64,000 bases of DNA from Mangrovimonas cancribranchiae (GCF_037126245.1 NZ_CP136925.1:1876001-1940000), one strand, 5' to 3'; counted from the stretch's first letter, positions 36,367-45,994 are shown. The notes: generated by a model not told the origin, from the letters alone. Program-made: numbers and translations.

Positions 36367-37989
36367 TTACATATGCTTAGTCAAGTCTTCGGCTCCATCT
36401 TCTAGAGCGTCTTCTTTCTTATTAATAGCATTCATGTATTTTTTTAATTCTTTTCTAATTACTGGAGATAGCATAATGACACCTATTATATTAGGCACAA
36501 CCATAGCAAAAATCATAGCATCAGAGAAGTCTATTACTGCTCCTAAACTAATAGATGCTCCAACAATTACAAAAATTAAGAAAAGAAATTTATAGATTAA
36601 ATCGGTTATTTTTCCTTTTCCAAATAAATAAGCCCATCCTTGCATCCCATAATAAGACCATGAAATCATAGTAGAGAAGGCAAATAATATAACGGCTACT
36701 GTAAGTATCACTGAGAAATGAGGAATAACAGTATCGAAAGCACTTGCTGTTATTTCTACACCTTCTTTAATCTCTACACCATACTCCATAAATCCACCAT
36801 CAAAATTAGTAATTACAATTACTAATGCTGTCATAGTACAGATTACAACGGTATCGACAAAAGGCTCTAATAACGCTACAATACCTTCAGAAGCAGGATA
36901 TTTTGTACGTACAGCGGAGTGTGCAATTGCTGCAGAACCAACCCCGGCTTCGTTTGAAAAGGCCCCTCTTCTAATTCCTTGAATCATTACACCAACAAGA
37001 CCTCCGGCAATACCAAGACCTGTAAATGCACCGTCATAAATTAAACCAAAAGCATCGTCGATTAAAGTAAAGTTAGCGCCTAAAATAATTAATGCGGCTA
37101 ATACATAAATACCCGCCATAAACGGTACTATTTTTTCTGTTACAGAGGCAATACGTTTAATTCCTCCAATAATAACAATTGCTACAAGACCTGCCATTAC
37201 AAAACCAAAATACATTCCTGCATTATCGCTTTCAAAATTAAAAAGCTTAGTAAACTGTGCTGCAGCTTGGTTGGCTTGGAACATATTTCCACCACCAAAA
37301 GAACCTCCAATAACAAAAACAGCAAATACGGCAGCTAAAATCTTACCAAGTCCTCCAGCTCCTTTTTCTTTTAATCCTTTTGATAAATAATACATTGGCC
37401 CACCGTATACGGTACCGTCTTCGCCAACATCTCTATATTTTACACCTAAAGTACACTCAGCAAATTTAGAAGCCATTCCTAATAAACCAGCAATAATCAT
37501 CCAAAAGGTTGCTCCTGGTCCACCTATAGATAAAGCTACGGCAACTCCGGCTATATTTCCTAATCCAACAGTTGCCGATAATGCTGCGGTTAAAGCCTGG
37601 AAGTGCGACACTTCGCCATGTGCACTATCATCTCTTAGGGTTTCTATAATATTGTGATCTTCATTAGGAGTGGGATCCCCATAAAGTGTATCGGCTCCAT
37701 GTTTTTCAATGTCTTCATACTTACCCTGTACTACCCTTACAGCAGTTCCAAATCCTGTAATATTTATAAGTTTAAAATAAAAGGTGAAAAATAGCGCACC
37801 ACCTACTAAAACGATGAGTACCCAAGGAATTTGAAAGGTTTCTGAAAAAGGGATTTCATAAAAAATAGCATCTACAAACCAACCTGTATAGTCTTTAAAA
37901 AGTCTGTCAAACTTCTCGGAAGTTGATTCTTGAGCAAACGTTAAAAAAGGTAAAATTGCGGTAAAAAAAGTAAGAAGATATCTCTTCAT
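36367..37989 (-). CDS. AGCS-family sodium:alanine symporter
   Basis: The 540-residue inner-membrane protein has about 11 membrane helices. ALSATVGLGNIAGVAVALSIGGPGA and AGLLGMASKFAECTLGVKYR-type segments (split here) are the AGCS signature, and AFSNEAGVGSAAIAHS is a second one. It should bring in alanine or glycine with sodium. An extra signal-like N-terminus (MKRYLLTFFTAILPFLTFAQ) precedes the core, as in other Bacteroidota members. Confidence 0.9.
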   Translation of the reverse strand: MKRYLLTFFTAILPFLTFAQESTSEKFDRLFKDYTGWFVDAIFYEIPFSETFQIPWVLIVLVGGALFFTFYFKLINITGFGTAVRVVQGKYEDIEKHGADTLYGDPTPNEDHNIIETLRDDSAHGEVSHFQALTAALSATVGLGNIAGVAVALSIGGPGATFWMIIAGLLGMASKFAECTLGVKYRDVGEDGTVYGGPMYYLSKGLKEKGAGGLGKILAAVFAVFVIGGSFGGGNMFQANQAAAQFTKLFNFESDNAGMYFGFVMAGLVAIVIIGGIKRIASVTEKIVPFMAGIYVLAALIILGANFTLIDDAFGLIYDGAFTGLGIAGGLVGVMIQGIRRGAFSNEAGVGSAAIAHSAVRTKYPASEGIVALLEPFVDTVVICTMTALVIVITNFDGGFMEYGVEIKEGVEITASAFDTVIPHFSVILTVAVILFAFSTMISWSYYGMQGWAYLFGKGKITDLIYKFLFLIFVIVGASISLGAVIDFSDAMIFAMVVPNIIGVIMLSPVIRKELKKYMNAINKKEDALEDGAEDLTKHM

Positions 37990-38095
37990 TGTTATGTTAT
38001 TTTTTAGTTAGTTTTTAGAAAATAAATTGTTAAAGTCGACAAGATGCTAAAAAAAAATGAGTTATTAAAACATCTGGCGTTAAAATGGGAAGTTA

Positions 38096-39118
38096 CTAAT
38101 CTATGTTATACACTGTATTTAGCTTTTGTATTTGCTCTGGACGACCTAACACAATAATCTTAGATTTGGGTACTAATTGTGTTTCGGCTTCTGGGTTTAC
38201 TACGTAATCGCCTTCGCCATCTTTAAAGCCTATTACGTTACAGCCTGTTTTTCGCCTTAGATCTAAATCTTTAATCGTTTTTACCTCTGCTACATTATAG
38301 AGTTTCTCGACTTCAATCTCTTCTATATTTATGTTTGATTTACCAACGATAGATAAATTATCTATAAACTCTATTAAATCTGGCACAACAACTAACGATG
38401 CCATGTGATCGCCACCTATTTTATCTGGTAAAATTACGTTATCTGCTCCTGCTAATTTTAATTTTTTATAAGAGGTCTCTTGCGATGCTCGACTAATAAT
38501 ACACAGGTTTTTATTTAATTGTCTTGCCGAAAGCACCACAAAAAGGTTATCGGCATCGTTTGGTAAAGCACAAATTAAAGTACTTGCTCTATTAACGCCT
38601 GCTTGTATTAAGGTTTCATCGTCATTGGCATTGCCATGAATAAAATGCATATCATCATCGGTAAATCTATCTATTAGTTCCTTATCTTTTTCTATAACCA
38701 CAAAAGCTTTATTATAAGCCAATAGCTTTCTTGCTGCTTGCGTTCCGTTACGGCCATAACCACAAATTATAATGTGATTGTTTAATTGGTCTATTTTCTT
38801 TTGCATTTTTTTTTGCTTTAATTCTTCTAAATTATTCTTGCTTAAAATGTATTCGGTAATCACGCTAATAGCAAAACCTACAATAACAACACTGGCTAAT
38901 ATTAAAAATACGGTAAATACTTTTGAGTATTCGTCGAGTGGTTGCACTTCTCCAAAACCAACTGTTGTAATGGTAATAACCGTCATGTAAAGCGAATCTA
39001 CCCAGGAATATCCCGACATAAAACGATAGCCAAAAACACCTATTACAAGCACACAACCCAATAACAATATTGCCGTGTAAATTCGAGACTTAAAAAGTTT
39101 TAAGAAAGTATTATTCAT
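38096..39118 (-). CDS. Potassium channel with RCK (TrkA-N/TrkA-C) domain
   Basis: The 340-residue protein has two membrane helices around a pore loop with the filter TTVGFGE (about residues 50-56). A cytoplasmic RCK domain follows, with the Rossmann motif IICGYGRNGTQAARKL near 117, and a TrkA-C domain at the end. This is the layout of MthK-like ligand-gated K+ channels. It starts 5 bases after the PspC gene, so the two are co-transcribed. Confidence 0.92.
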   Translation of the reverse strand: MNNTFLKLFKSRIYTAILLLGCVLVIGVFGYRFMSGYSWVDSLYMTVITITTVGFGEVQPLDEYSKVFTVFLILASVVIVGFAISVITEYILSKNNLEELKQKKMQKKIDQLNNHIIICGYGRNGTQAARKLLAYNKAFVVIEKDKELIDRFTDDDMHFIHGNANDDETLIQAGVNRASTLICALPNDADNLFVVLSARQLNKNLCIISRASQETSYKKLKLAGADNVILPDKIGGDHMASLVVVPDLIEFIDNLSIVGKSNINIEEIEVEKLYNVAEVKTIKDLDLRRKTGCNVIGFKDGEGDYVVNPEAETQLVPKSKIIVLGRPEQIQKLNTVYNID

Positions 39119-39123
39119 AAATG

Positions 39124-39351
39124 TTATAAATCAAAAACCGATGTGCGTTTTGTATAGATTAAGTCTTTTATTCGCATCCAAAACGCGATAAACAAATACA
39201 GGGCAAACCCAAAACCTAAGGTTACAAATGTTAAGTATAAAAAAGATGTTCTTACAACTTTAGCACGAATACCTAAACGGTCGGCAATACGTTGGCAAAC
39301 GTAATAGCCTCTTTTTTGAAAGTACAGTAATGCTTTGTAAAAAATATTCAT
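39124..39351 (-). CDS. PspC-family small membrane protein
   Basis: With the ATG at 39351 the protein has 75 residues; the longer frame from 39378 overlaps the DUF2851 gene. QRIADRLGIRAKVVRTSFLY resembles the PspC N-terminus, and one membrane helix follows (about 43-62). PspC proteins respond to envelope stress in proteobacteria, but no PspA or PspB is nearby. It lies between DUF2851 and the K+ channel in one operon. Confidence 0.75.
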   Translation of the reverse strand: MNIFYKALLYFQKRGYYVCQRIADRLGIRAKVVRTSFLYLTFVTLGFGFALYLFIAFWMRIKDLIYTKRTSVFDL

Positions 39352-39367
39352 ACTACAAAGAAACGGT

Positions 39368-40639
39368 TTATTTTGCAATTAACGTATTGCCAATAGCACA
39401 TTGCAAACACTTATTATAATTACAATACTTATTTTTAAGCTGCAACAATGCTTGTGTTTGTAATGCTGAATTTGCCATAGGACGCAACTTACTAAAAGCT
39501 GTAATAACTTGGTTTTTTTCTGGTTTTATTTGACTTACTAGCTTTAATATGGCTTCGTTATTATTTTTTCCAACGGATTGATTATAAGTGAATTTTAAAG
39601 GAATTATCGTATTAATAATTAAAAGATCTATAAAAGATTTTGATAAGTTTTTTTGAGTGGCTTTTGATTCTTTTTGAAACGTATAATGTGTTTCCCAAAA
39701 TGGTAATGTTCCTGTTTTAAATATCTCGTAAATACTCTTTTTATCCTTTGCTTCAATTAGTTTAAAAAACAATCCTTGATGTATACTGTAAAGCATAGCT
39801 AATTGAGACAGCCTTATGGTTGGGAAGTTTTTAGGACGTAACCGAAAAAATTTTAATGGTAAAACCGACTCGTTAGACAACCCAAATTTTTGTTTTATAA
39901 AATTATATTTTGAAGATAGCTCAAGAAAGTACGGAACTTCTGAAACCTTATTAAATAATCCAGATTGGCCAAAAAACAAAGCTTCCAATTCGTCTGGTTT
40001 TGATGATAATTTTCTAACCACAGAAAAATCGAAAGATTTTGACATACTAAAAAATGCTTCGCCATTAACTTTTAATCCAAAGTTTTTAGCTAACAGCTTA
40101 AACAACACCGCTTCCCAATCGTTGTTAGATGTTTCTAAAAGCTGTTGTATAACGTTGGTTTTATCTTCTAGCCTTTCAAAGTATAAACGTTCCAGCCAAT
40201 TATCAATAATAAAATCTTCTATTAAAGCTATTTCATTTTCACAATTAATCCACTTTTCAGATGTAGAAAGTAAGTTGTTGTAATTAGATAGTATGTCTTT
40301 AGAAATATAGTTTTTCAGCTCTAAAGTTGGTAATACCGAATTATCTTTCCTAAAAATATCCGTATCGTGATTATAAACCACATGTAAAATTACGTTATCG
40401 TAAGCTTTATCCTGTTCGTGATGATGCACAAACCAATCGCTAGAATTTATATGTATCTCTACATTTCCTGCCCAAAGCTGCTCGCTTATTCGTATTTGAG
40501 CATTAAAAAAATCTGGTCCAGAATTATGATTATGTTGCCCAACTGAAGTTATAGTTAAACTTTCGTATTGTGTTGTTTGAGCTTGCAACACATCAAACTT
40601 TTTATGTTTCCAAATATAATGTAGAAACGCTTCTTGCAT
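39368..40639 (-). CDS. DUF2851 family protein
   Basis: The 423-residue cytoplasmic protein matches the Bacteroidota family DUF2851. HNHNSGPDFFNAQIRI and WAGNVEIHINSSDWFVHHHE near the N-terminus contain Asp, Glu and His residues set like a nuclease or metal site. The C-terminus KYCNYNKCLQCAIGNTLI holds a Cys cluster. The biochemical role is unknown. It begins the PspC/K+ channel operon. Confidence 0.85.
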   Translation of the reverse strand: MQEAFLHYIWKHKKFDVLQAQTTQYESLTITSVGQHNHNSGPDFFNAQIRISEQLWAGNVEIHINSSDWFVHHHEQDKAYDNVILHVVYNHDTDIFRKDNSVLPTLELKNYISKDILSNYNNLLSTSEKWINCENEIALIEDFIIDNWLERLYFERLEDKTNVIQQLLETSNNDWEAVLFKLLAKNFGLKVNGEAFFSMSKSFDFSVVRKLSSKPDELEALFFGQSGLFNKVSEVPYFLELSSKYNFIKQKFGLSNESVLPLKFFRLRPKNFPTIRLSQLAMLYSIHQGLFFKLIEAKDKKSIYEIFKTGTLPFWETHYTFQKESKATQKNLSKSFIDLLIINTIIPLKFTYNQSVGKNNNEAILKLVSQIKPEKNQVITAFSKLRPMANSALQTQALLQLKNKYCNYNKCLQCAIGNTLIAK

Positions 40640-40679
40640 GTAACTAATATAGTGCAGTTTAGACTATATAGCAATAAAA

Positions 40680-40703
40680 AAGCCCAAAACATAGTTTGGG
40701 CTT
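40680..40703 (-). terminator. Terminator after the CBS-like gene
   Basis: AAGCCCAAA pairs with TTTGGGCTT around ACATAG; on the minus strand the stem is followed by T6. Confidence 0.8.
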
Positions 40704-40735
40704 CTTCTTTATTTGTTATTTGAAACGTTGGTTTT

Positions 40736-41716
40736 TTACTCTAAAAACCCTTGTTCTTTCATCCAATCATTATTAAACATTTTTCCAACATAGCGACTAC
40801 CATGATCGTGAAATAATACAATTACGACATCGCCTTCTTTAAAATGTTCTTTTAATTGCAACACACCTTTTATAGCAGCTCCAGCAGAATTCCCTAAAAA
40901 CATACCTTCTTCTTTGGCTAGTTTTTGGGTATAAACTGCCGCGTCTTTATCGGTTACTTTGGTAAAACCATCTATAATATCGAAGTTAACATTTTTTGGT
41001 AGTATATCTTCCCCAATACCCTCGGTTACATAAGAGTAAATTTCATTTTCATCAAAAATACCTGTTTCATGGTACTTTTTAAAAACACTTCCATAGGTAT
41101 CTACGCCCCAAACTTTTACATTAGGGTTTTGTTCTTTTAAATATTTACCTACACCAGAGATGGTTCCTCCTGTTCCTACTCCAACAACAAAATGTGTGAC
41201 TTTACCATCGGTTTGATTCCAAATTTCTGGTCCAGTACTTTCATAATGTGCTTGTGTATTACTTGGGTTATCGTATTGGTTTACATACCAAGCATTAGGT
41301 GTTTCTTCGGCCATTCTTTTAGATACCGAATAGTAACTTCGTGGATCTTCTGGAGCAACATTAGTAGGACATACAACTACTTCGGCGCCAACAGCACGAA
41401 GGACATCAATTTTTTCTTTTGATTGCTTATCGGCAATTACAAAAATACATTTGTACCCTTTTACAATAGCGGCTAATGCTAACCCCATTCCTGTATTACC
41501 AGAAGTTCCTTCTATAATAGTACCGCCAGGTTTTAGCCTTCCATCGGCCTCGGCATCTTCAATCATTTTTAGAGCCATTCTATCTTTTACCGAATTTCCT
41601 GGATTAAAGGTTTCATATTTAGCCAATACTAAACAAGGTAATTCTTTGGTAAGTTTATTTATTTTAACCAATGGTGTATTTCCTATGGTTTCTAAAATAT
41701 TTTTTGCGTATTCCAC
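40736..41716 (-). CDS. Cystathionine beta-synthase-like / cysteine synthase PLP enzyme
   Basis: The 326-residue fold-type II enzyme has the PLP lysine in NPGNSVKDRMAL, the phosphate loop VGTGGTISG and the substrate loop EGTSGNTGMGLALA. EGIGEDILPKNV and the tail NDWMKEQGFL look closer to cystathionine beta-synthase than to CysK or CysM. The C-terminal CBS domains of that enzyme are absent. It may make cystathionine from serine and homocysteine, or cysteine from O-acetylserine. It has its own -7 box and terminator. Confidence 0.87.
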   Translation of the reverse strand: MEYAKNILETIGNTPLVKINKLTKELPCLVLAKYETFNPGNSVKDRMALKMIEDAEADGRLKPGGTIIEGTSGNTGMGLALAAIVKGYKCIFVIADKQSKEKIDVLRAVGAEVVVCPTNVAPEDPRSYYSVSKRMAEETPNAWYVNQYDNPSNTQAHYESTGPEIWNQTDGKVTHFVVGVGTGGTISGVGKYLKEQNPNVKVWGVDTYGSVFKKYHETGIFDENEIYSYVTEGIGEDILPKNVNFDIIDGFTKVTDKDAAVYTQKLAKEEGMFLGNSAGAAIKGVLQLKEHFKEGDVVIVLFHDHGSRYVGKMFNNDWMKEQGFLE

Positions 41717-41735
41717 TCTATAATTTTTTGTGTGG

Positions 41736-41743
41736 CAAAGTTA
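41736..41743 (-). promoter_or_regulatory. Candidate -7 box of the CBS-like gene
   Basis: TAACTTTG on the minus strand fits TAnnTTTG and lies 19 bases before the start codon. The -33 element is unclear. Confidence 0.4.
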
Positions 41744-41788
41744 CGTGTATTGTTTGAAAATAAAAGTTAATCAATTCTTATTTAAACA

Positions 41789-43027
41789 TTATTCAAACCT
41801 CATGGCTTTAACTGGAGATATTTTGGAGATTAAATAAGATGGCACTAAAAGCATAATTAAACACATTACAAAGGTGCCTAGATTTAATAGCAGGACATAA
41901 GTTAAGTTTAGGTATATAGGCACTTCGGCAACATAATATACGTCTGGATTTAATGGTATAAATTTAAAATATTTTTGGGCTAATAATAGACCAAGCCCTA
42001 GTACATTTCCCCAAAACAGACCTAATAAAATAAGATATGATGCGTTGTATAAAAATATCTTTCTTATGCTCCAATTATTACTTCCTAAAGCTTTAAAAAC
42101 CCCTATCATTTGGGTACGCTCTAATATAAGAACTAAGAGTGCTGTAATCATATTAATTCCCGCTACCAGTATCATGACACCAATTATACCGTAAATATTA
42201 TTTTCGAAAATTTTTATCCATTCGAATATAGAAACGTATTTTTCTTCAACTGAATAACTATTAAGTTGAGATGGCGTATTTTGGTAAACCTCGATGAGTT
42301 TTTCGTTTATCTGGCTATAATCATCTAAAAAAATCTCAAAATTCCCAGCTTGATTTTCACCCCATTTATTAATACGCTGTAAGTGTTTTAAATCGCCAAT
42401 TATATAGGTTTTATCAAAGTCGCTAAACCCTGAATTATATATGCCTACTATGTTATATGGTATCATTCTTGGCGGCTTGTTAGGATCGTCTTCTCGCCTA
42501 AACATCGTGATAAACTTATCGCCCACTTTAAAATGCATTCGATTGGCTAAATATTCCGATATTAAGACATCTTCATTCATTTTACCTGAATAATCTGGCA
42601 AATCGCCATCGACTAAAAACTCTTTAAAATAGCTCCAATCGTAATCGCCACCAACACCTTTAACAATCACTGCTTCAAAATCGGTTTCAGTTCTAATAAC
42701 CCCCAGTTTTGTTGCCACAGCTTGAATGTGTTTTATGCCACTAACCGATTTAAACTCGGGATAAAAATCTTGTTCCATAGAAACCGGTGCACCACTTTCT
42801 TGCGAATTGTTACTATCGAAATTTGAAATAATTAAATGCCCGTTAAACGCCGATACTTTATCGCGAATTTTATGCTGAAGCCCAATTCCTGTAGCAATCG
42901 AAATAAGCATAACTACCATACCAATAGCAATAGCTGTAATACCAATTTTTATAATTGGTGCCGAAACGCTACTTTTATACGTTTTATTATCAATTATGCG
43001 TTTTGCTGTAAAATATTCGAAATTCAA
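41789..43027 (-). CDS. FtsX/LolC-family ABC transporter permease
   Basis: The 412-residue protein has one N-terminal membrane helix, a large periplasmic MacB-like domain (about 50-265) and three C-terminal helices with the FtsX signature (MIGVFKALGSNNWSIRKIFL). It resembles LolC/LolE lipoprotein-release permeases. The start is TTG at 43027 (MNFEYFTAKRI); the next upstream codons lead to a stop. No ATPase gene is adjacent. The start lies 21 bases from that of the divergent NamZ gene. Confidence 0.85.
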   Translation of the reverse strand: MNFEYFTAKRIIDNKTYKSSVSAPIIKIGITAIAIGMVVMLISIATGIGLQHKIRDKVSAFNGHLIISNFDSNNSQESGAPVSMEQDFYPEFKSVSGIKHIQAVATKLGVIRTETDFEAVIVKGVGGDYDWSYFKEFLVDGDLPDYSGKMNEDVLISEYLANRMHFKVGDKFITMFRREDDPNKPPRMIPYNIVGIYNSGFSDFDKTYIIGDLKHLQRINKWGENQAGNFEIFLDDYSQINEKLIEVYQNTPSQLNSYSVEEKYVSIFEWIKIFENNIYGIIGVMILVAGINMITALLVLILERTQMIGVFKALGSNNWSIRKIFLYNASYLILLGLFWGNVLGLGLLLAQKYFKFIPLNPDVYYVAEVPIYLNLTYVLLLNLGTFVMCLIMLLVPSYLISKISPVKAMRFE

Positions 43028-43048
43028 ACTATGTGTTTACTTTTAAAG

Positions 43049-44284
43049 ATGTTCAAAAATACAGTTTTATTATTGGTTTTAGTATTGATTTCCTGCGGAA
43101 ACTCTCCAAAGGAGAAATCGCTATCTAAAAAGGCTTCAGAAAAACAAAATACAGCCACTAGCTATGATTCTGTACTAAAGACTCCTATTGTTGTTGGCGC
43201 TAATAAAACACAAGATTACTTTCCTAAACTCTCAGGCAAAACTATTGGTATTGTTGCCAACCAAACCTCGGTTATTTTTAACGCCAACGGCCACACACAT
43301 ATTGTAGATTCGCTTTATAATTCTAACATTAAAATTCAAACTGTTTTTGCTCCGGAACACGGTTTTCGTGGTAAAGCCGATGCTGGTGAAGTTGTAAAAG
43401 ATGGTGTAGACACTAAAACAGGTTTGCCAATTGTATCGTTATACGGAAGCAATAAAAAACCAACTCCAGAACAATTACAAGGAATTGACCTTATTATTTT
43501 TGATATTCAAGATGTGGGCGCTAGATTTTACACTTACATTTCTACATTGCATTATGTTATGGAAGCTTGTGCCGAAAATAATATTTCGGTTTTAGTATTA
43601 GATAGACCAAACCCCAACGGACATTACATTGATGGGCCTATTTTAGAACCAGGACACAAAAGTTTTGTTGGTATGCATCCTGTTCCTGTTGTTCATGGTA
43701 TGACTATTGGCGAATATGCCCAAATGATAAATGGTGAAGGCTGGTTAGAAAATGGTGTCACTTGCAATTTAGATATTATTAAAATGACTAACTATTCGCA
43801 TAAAACACCGTACAGTTTACCCATAAAACCGTCTCCAAATTTACCGACAGATCAAGCGATAAACCTATATCCTAGTTTATGCTTTTTTGAAGGCACTAAT
43901 GTTAATGCTGGTCGTGGTACAAAGACGCCTTTTGAAGTTTTTGGCAGTCCGTTTTTAAATCAAAATACATATACTTTCACATACACACCTCAATCTAACG
44001 ATGGCGCAAAATACCCTAAACATAAAGATGTGTTGTGTTACGGAAAAAAGTTAAGCCAGAATGAACCATTGCATCGTTTAGATTTAAATTATCTAATTGA
44101 AGCTTATAACAACACAAGTGACAAAACAGTATTTTTTAATAAGTTTTTCACCAAGTTAGCAGGAACTAAAACACTTCAAAAACAAATTGAAGATGAGCTA
44201 ACAGTTTCCGAAATTAAAAAAACTTGGGCTTTAGGTTTAAAAGCTTACAAGGAGATGCGCAAACCGTATTTGTTGTATAATTAA
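43049..44284 (+). CDS. namZ: NamZ-like exo-beta-N-acetylmuramidase (DUF1343) lipoprotein
   Basis: I start at the ATG at 43049, which gives 411 residues and the lipoprotein signal MFKNTVLLLVLVLISC; an ATG at 43031 would add six residues. The DUF1343 core has IGIVANQTSV, FAPEHGFRGKADAGE, IIFDIQDVGARFYTY and FEGTNVNAGRGTKTPFE. Characterised members remove terminal MurNAc from cell-wall fragments, so it should act in peptidoglycan turnover in the periplasm. Its stop is 2 bases from the stop of the convergent glycerophosphodiesterase gene. Confidence 0.88.
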   Translation: MFKNTVLLLVLVLISCGNSPKEKSLSKKASEKQNTATSYDSVLKTPIVVGANKTQDYFPKLSGKTIGIVANQTSVIFNANGHTHIVDSLYNSNIKIQTVFAPEHGFRGKADAGEVVKDGVDTKTGLPIVSLYGSNKKPTPEQLQGIDLIIFDIQDVGARFYTYISTLHYVMEACAENNISVLVLDRPNPNGHYIDGPILEPGHKSFVGMHPVPVVHGMTIGEYAQMINGEGWLENGVTCNLDIIKMTNYSHKTPYSLPIKPSPNLPTDQAINLYPSLCFFEGTNVNAGRGTKTPFEVFGSPFLNQNTYTFTYTPQSNDGAKYPKHKDVLCYGKKLSQNEPLHRLDLNYLIEAYNNTSDKTVFFNKFFTKLAGTKTLQKQIEDELTVSEIKKTWALGLKAYKEMRKPYLLYN

Positions 44285-44286
44285 AG

Positions 44287-45162
44287 TTAGTCTTTCAACA
44301 ATGGGATTAACTTATTGGGATAATCGGTAATTATAGCGTTTACACCAAAATCTATCATAACTTTCATATCGTCGACTTCGTTTACCGTCCATGGAATAAT
44401 TTTAAACCCTTGTTTTTGATAGTCTTTTACCTCGCTTTTTATAAGGAGTTCGTAATAAGGACTAATAATCTCAGGTTTAAAAGATAGCTTGGTTAATTTC
44501 TCCTCGATATTTTCATCATCATCAATTAACAACGCAACATCCATTTTAGGTGCTTGTTGTTTTATTTCTTCTAAAATACGCACATCAAACGATTGTAAAT
44601 TACATCTATTAAAAACGTGGTGCTCTTTAATTTCGTTTAAAACAAGCGTTACAAACTCTTTTGGTTCTGGCGTATATACATTATCGTATTCGAGCCTCGC
44701 TTTTAACTCAATATTATATTTAATATGCTCGTTTAAAGAATCTGCCATAACAAAAACCTCATTTAATAAAGGTTTGTAGGTTACCATTTTTTGCTGTTCT
44801 GGGTAACGTTCATGTATTTTGCTACCGCAATCAAACTGTTTAATTACCTCATAATTCATTGTATAAAGGTTTAACAGTTTATCTACTTCTTCAGGAATTT
44901 CTGCACCGCTTGGATCTAAACAATAAAAACGACTAATAAAAGGTTCGTGAGAAACAACCACTTTTTTATCTTTAGAAATCGCTAAGTCTAACTCTAAAGT
45001 ATTCACCCCTAACTCGATAGCTTTTTTAAACGCTGGTAGTGAATTTTCTGGTAAAATTCCTCTACAACCTCTGTGTCCTTGAACACCAATGGTGTTCTTA
45101 TGTTCACAACTCATAATAATTGTTGACAATGTAATAGCAAATAGTATTTTAAGAGATTTCAT
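44287..45162 (-). CDS. Glycerophosphodiester phosphodiesterase lipoprotein
   Basis: The 291-residue protein has the lipoprotein signal MKSLKILFAITLSTIIMSC and the GDPD catalytic motifs GHRGCRGILPENSLPAF, LELDLAISKD and VVSHEP. It splits glycerophosphodiesters from lipid breakdown into an alcohol and glycerol-3-phosphate, in the periplasm. Its start overlaps the end of the fatty-acid hydroxylase gene by 14 bases, so the two are made from one mRNA. Confidence 0.92.
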   Translation of the reverse strand: MKSLKILFAITLSTIIMSCEHKNTIGVQGHRGCRGILPENSLPAFKKAIELGVNTLELDLAISKDKKVVVSHEPFISRFYCLDPSGAEIPEEVDKLLNLYTMNYEVIKQFDCGSKIHERYPEQQKMVTYKPLLNEVFVMADSLNEHIKYNIELKARLEYDNVYTPEPKEFVTLVLNEIKEHHVFNRCNLQSFDVRILEEIKQQAPKMDVALLIDDDENIEEKLTKLSFKPEIISPYYELLIKSEVKDYQKQGFKIIPWTVNEVDDMKVMIDFGVNAIITDYPNKLIPLLKD

Positions 45163-45994
45163 TTGTAGGTAGAGTTGTGGGCTTTTTATATTTTTGAAAG
45201 GGTTGGGTTAATAAGTTCTTTATTCGGCTATTTTCATCTTCATAAGGAAAAACATCTACACCATAAACCAGTTTTTCTCGATCTAATTCCATGTATGTTC
45301 CAAAAAGTCTATCCCAAACAGAAAAAATATTGCCATAATTAGAATCGGTATACGGTAACACATAATGATGGTGAACCTTATGCATATCTGGTGATACAAA
45401 AAAATAACTTAATATTTTATCTGCTTTTTTGGGCAGTTTAATATTGGCATGTGTTAATTGTGTAAAAACGACAGAAAGTGATTGATACAAAAACACCAAC
45501 GCTATTGGTGTACCAACAATAAAAACACCCAGTAAGGTAAAGGCAAATCGTATGACACTTTCTATGGGGTGATGCCTATTTCCAGTTGTTGTATCGACTT
45601 TATGATCGGTATGATGCACTAAATGCACCATCCACAATGGTTTTACTTTGTGCTCGACATAATGAGCCAAATATGCGCCAAAAAAATCTAACAACATCAC
45701 GCCTACAATAGCATATAGCCAGAGTGGCATTTCGGGTAGCCAATTTATAATTCCAAAGTTAGTTTCTTTAACCCAATCGGCTGTTTTAAGTAGCATAAAG
45801 GCTAATCCAAAATTGATAACAATAGTAGTAAGTGTAAAAAAGAAGTTAGGAATAGCATGACGCCATTTTTTATAGTTGAATTTAAACAACGGCACTGCAC
45901 CTTCTAACAGCCAGAAAAGCGTGATACCACCAACCAATAAAATGCTTCGGTGTAAGGAAGGAATTGTTTCAAAATAGTTTAAAATACTTTCCAA
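45149..45994 (-). CDS. Sterol desaturase / fatty-acid hydroxylase family membrane protein
   Basis: The 281-residue protein has 4-5 membrane helices and the His clusters of di-iron hydroxylases: HYVEHK, HLVHHTDH, NRHHP and MHKVHHH. Such enzymes hydroxylate or desaturate lipid chains. The start codon is TTG at 45994 (MESILNYFETI), with no ATG close by. The overlap with a lipid phosphodiesterase suggests joint membrane-lipid remodelling; the exact substrate is unknown. Confidence 0.85.
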   Translation of the reverse strand: MESILNYFETIPSLHRSILLVGGITLFWLLEGAVPLFKFNYKKWRHAIPNFFFTLTTIVINFGLAFMLLKTADWVKETNFGIINWLPEMPLWLYAIVGVMLLDFFGAYLAHYVEHKVKPLWMVHLVHHTDHKVDTTTGNRHHPIESVIRFAFTLLGVFIVGTPIALVFLYQSLSVVFTQLTHANIKLPKKADKILSYFFVSPDMHKVHHHYVLPYTDSNYGNIFSVWDRLFGTYMELDREKLVYGVDVFPYEDENSRIKNLLTQPFQKYKKPTTLPTNEIS

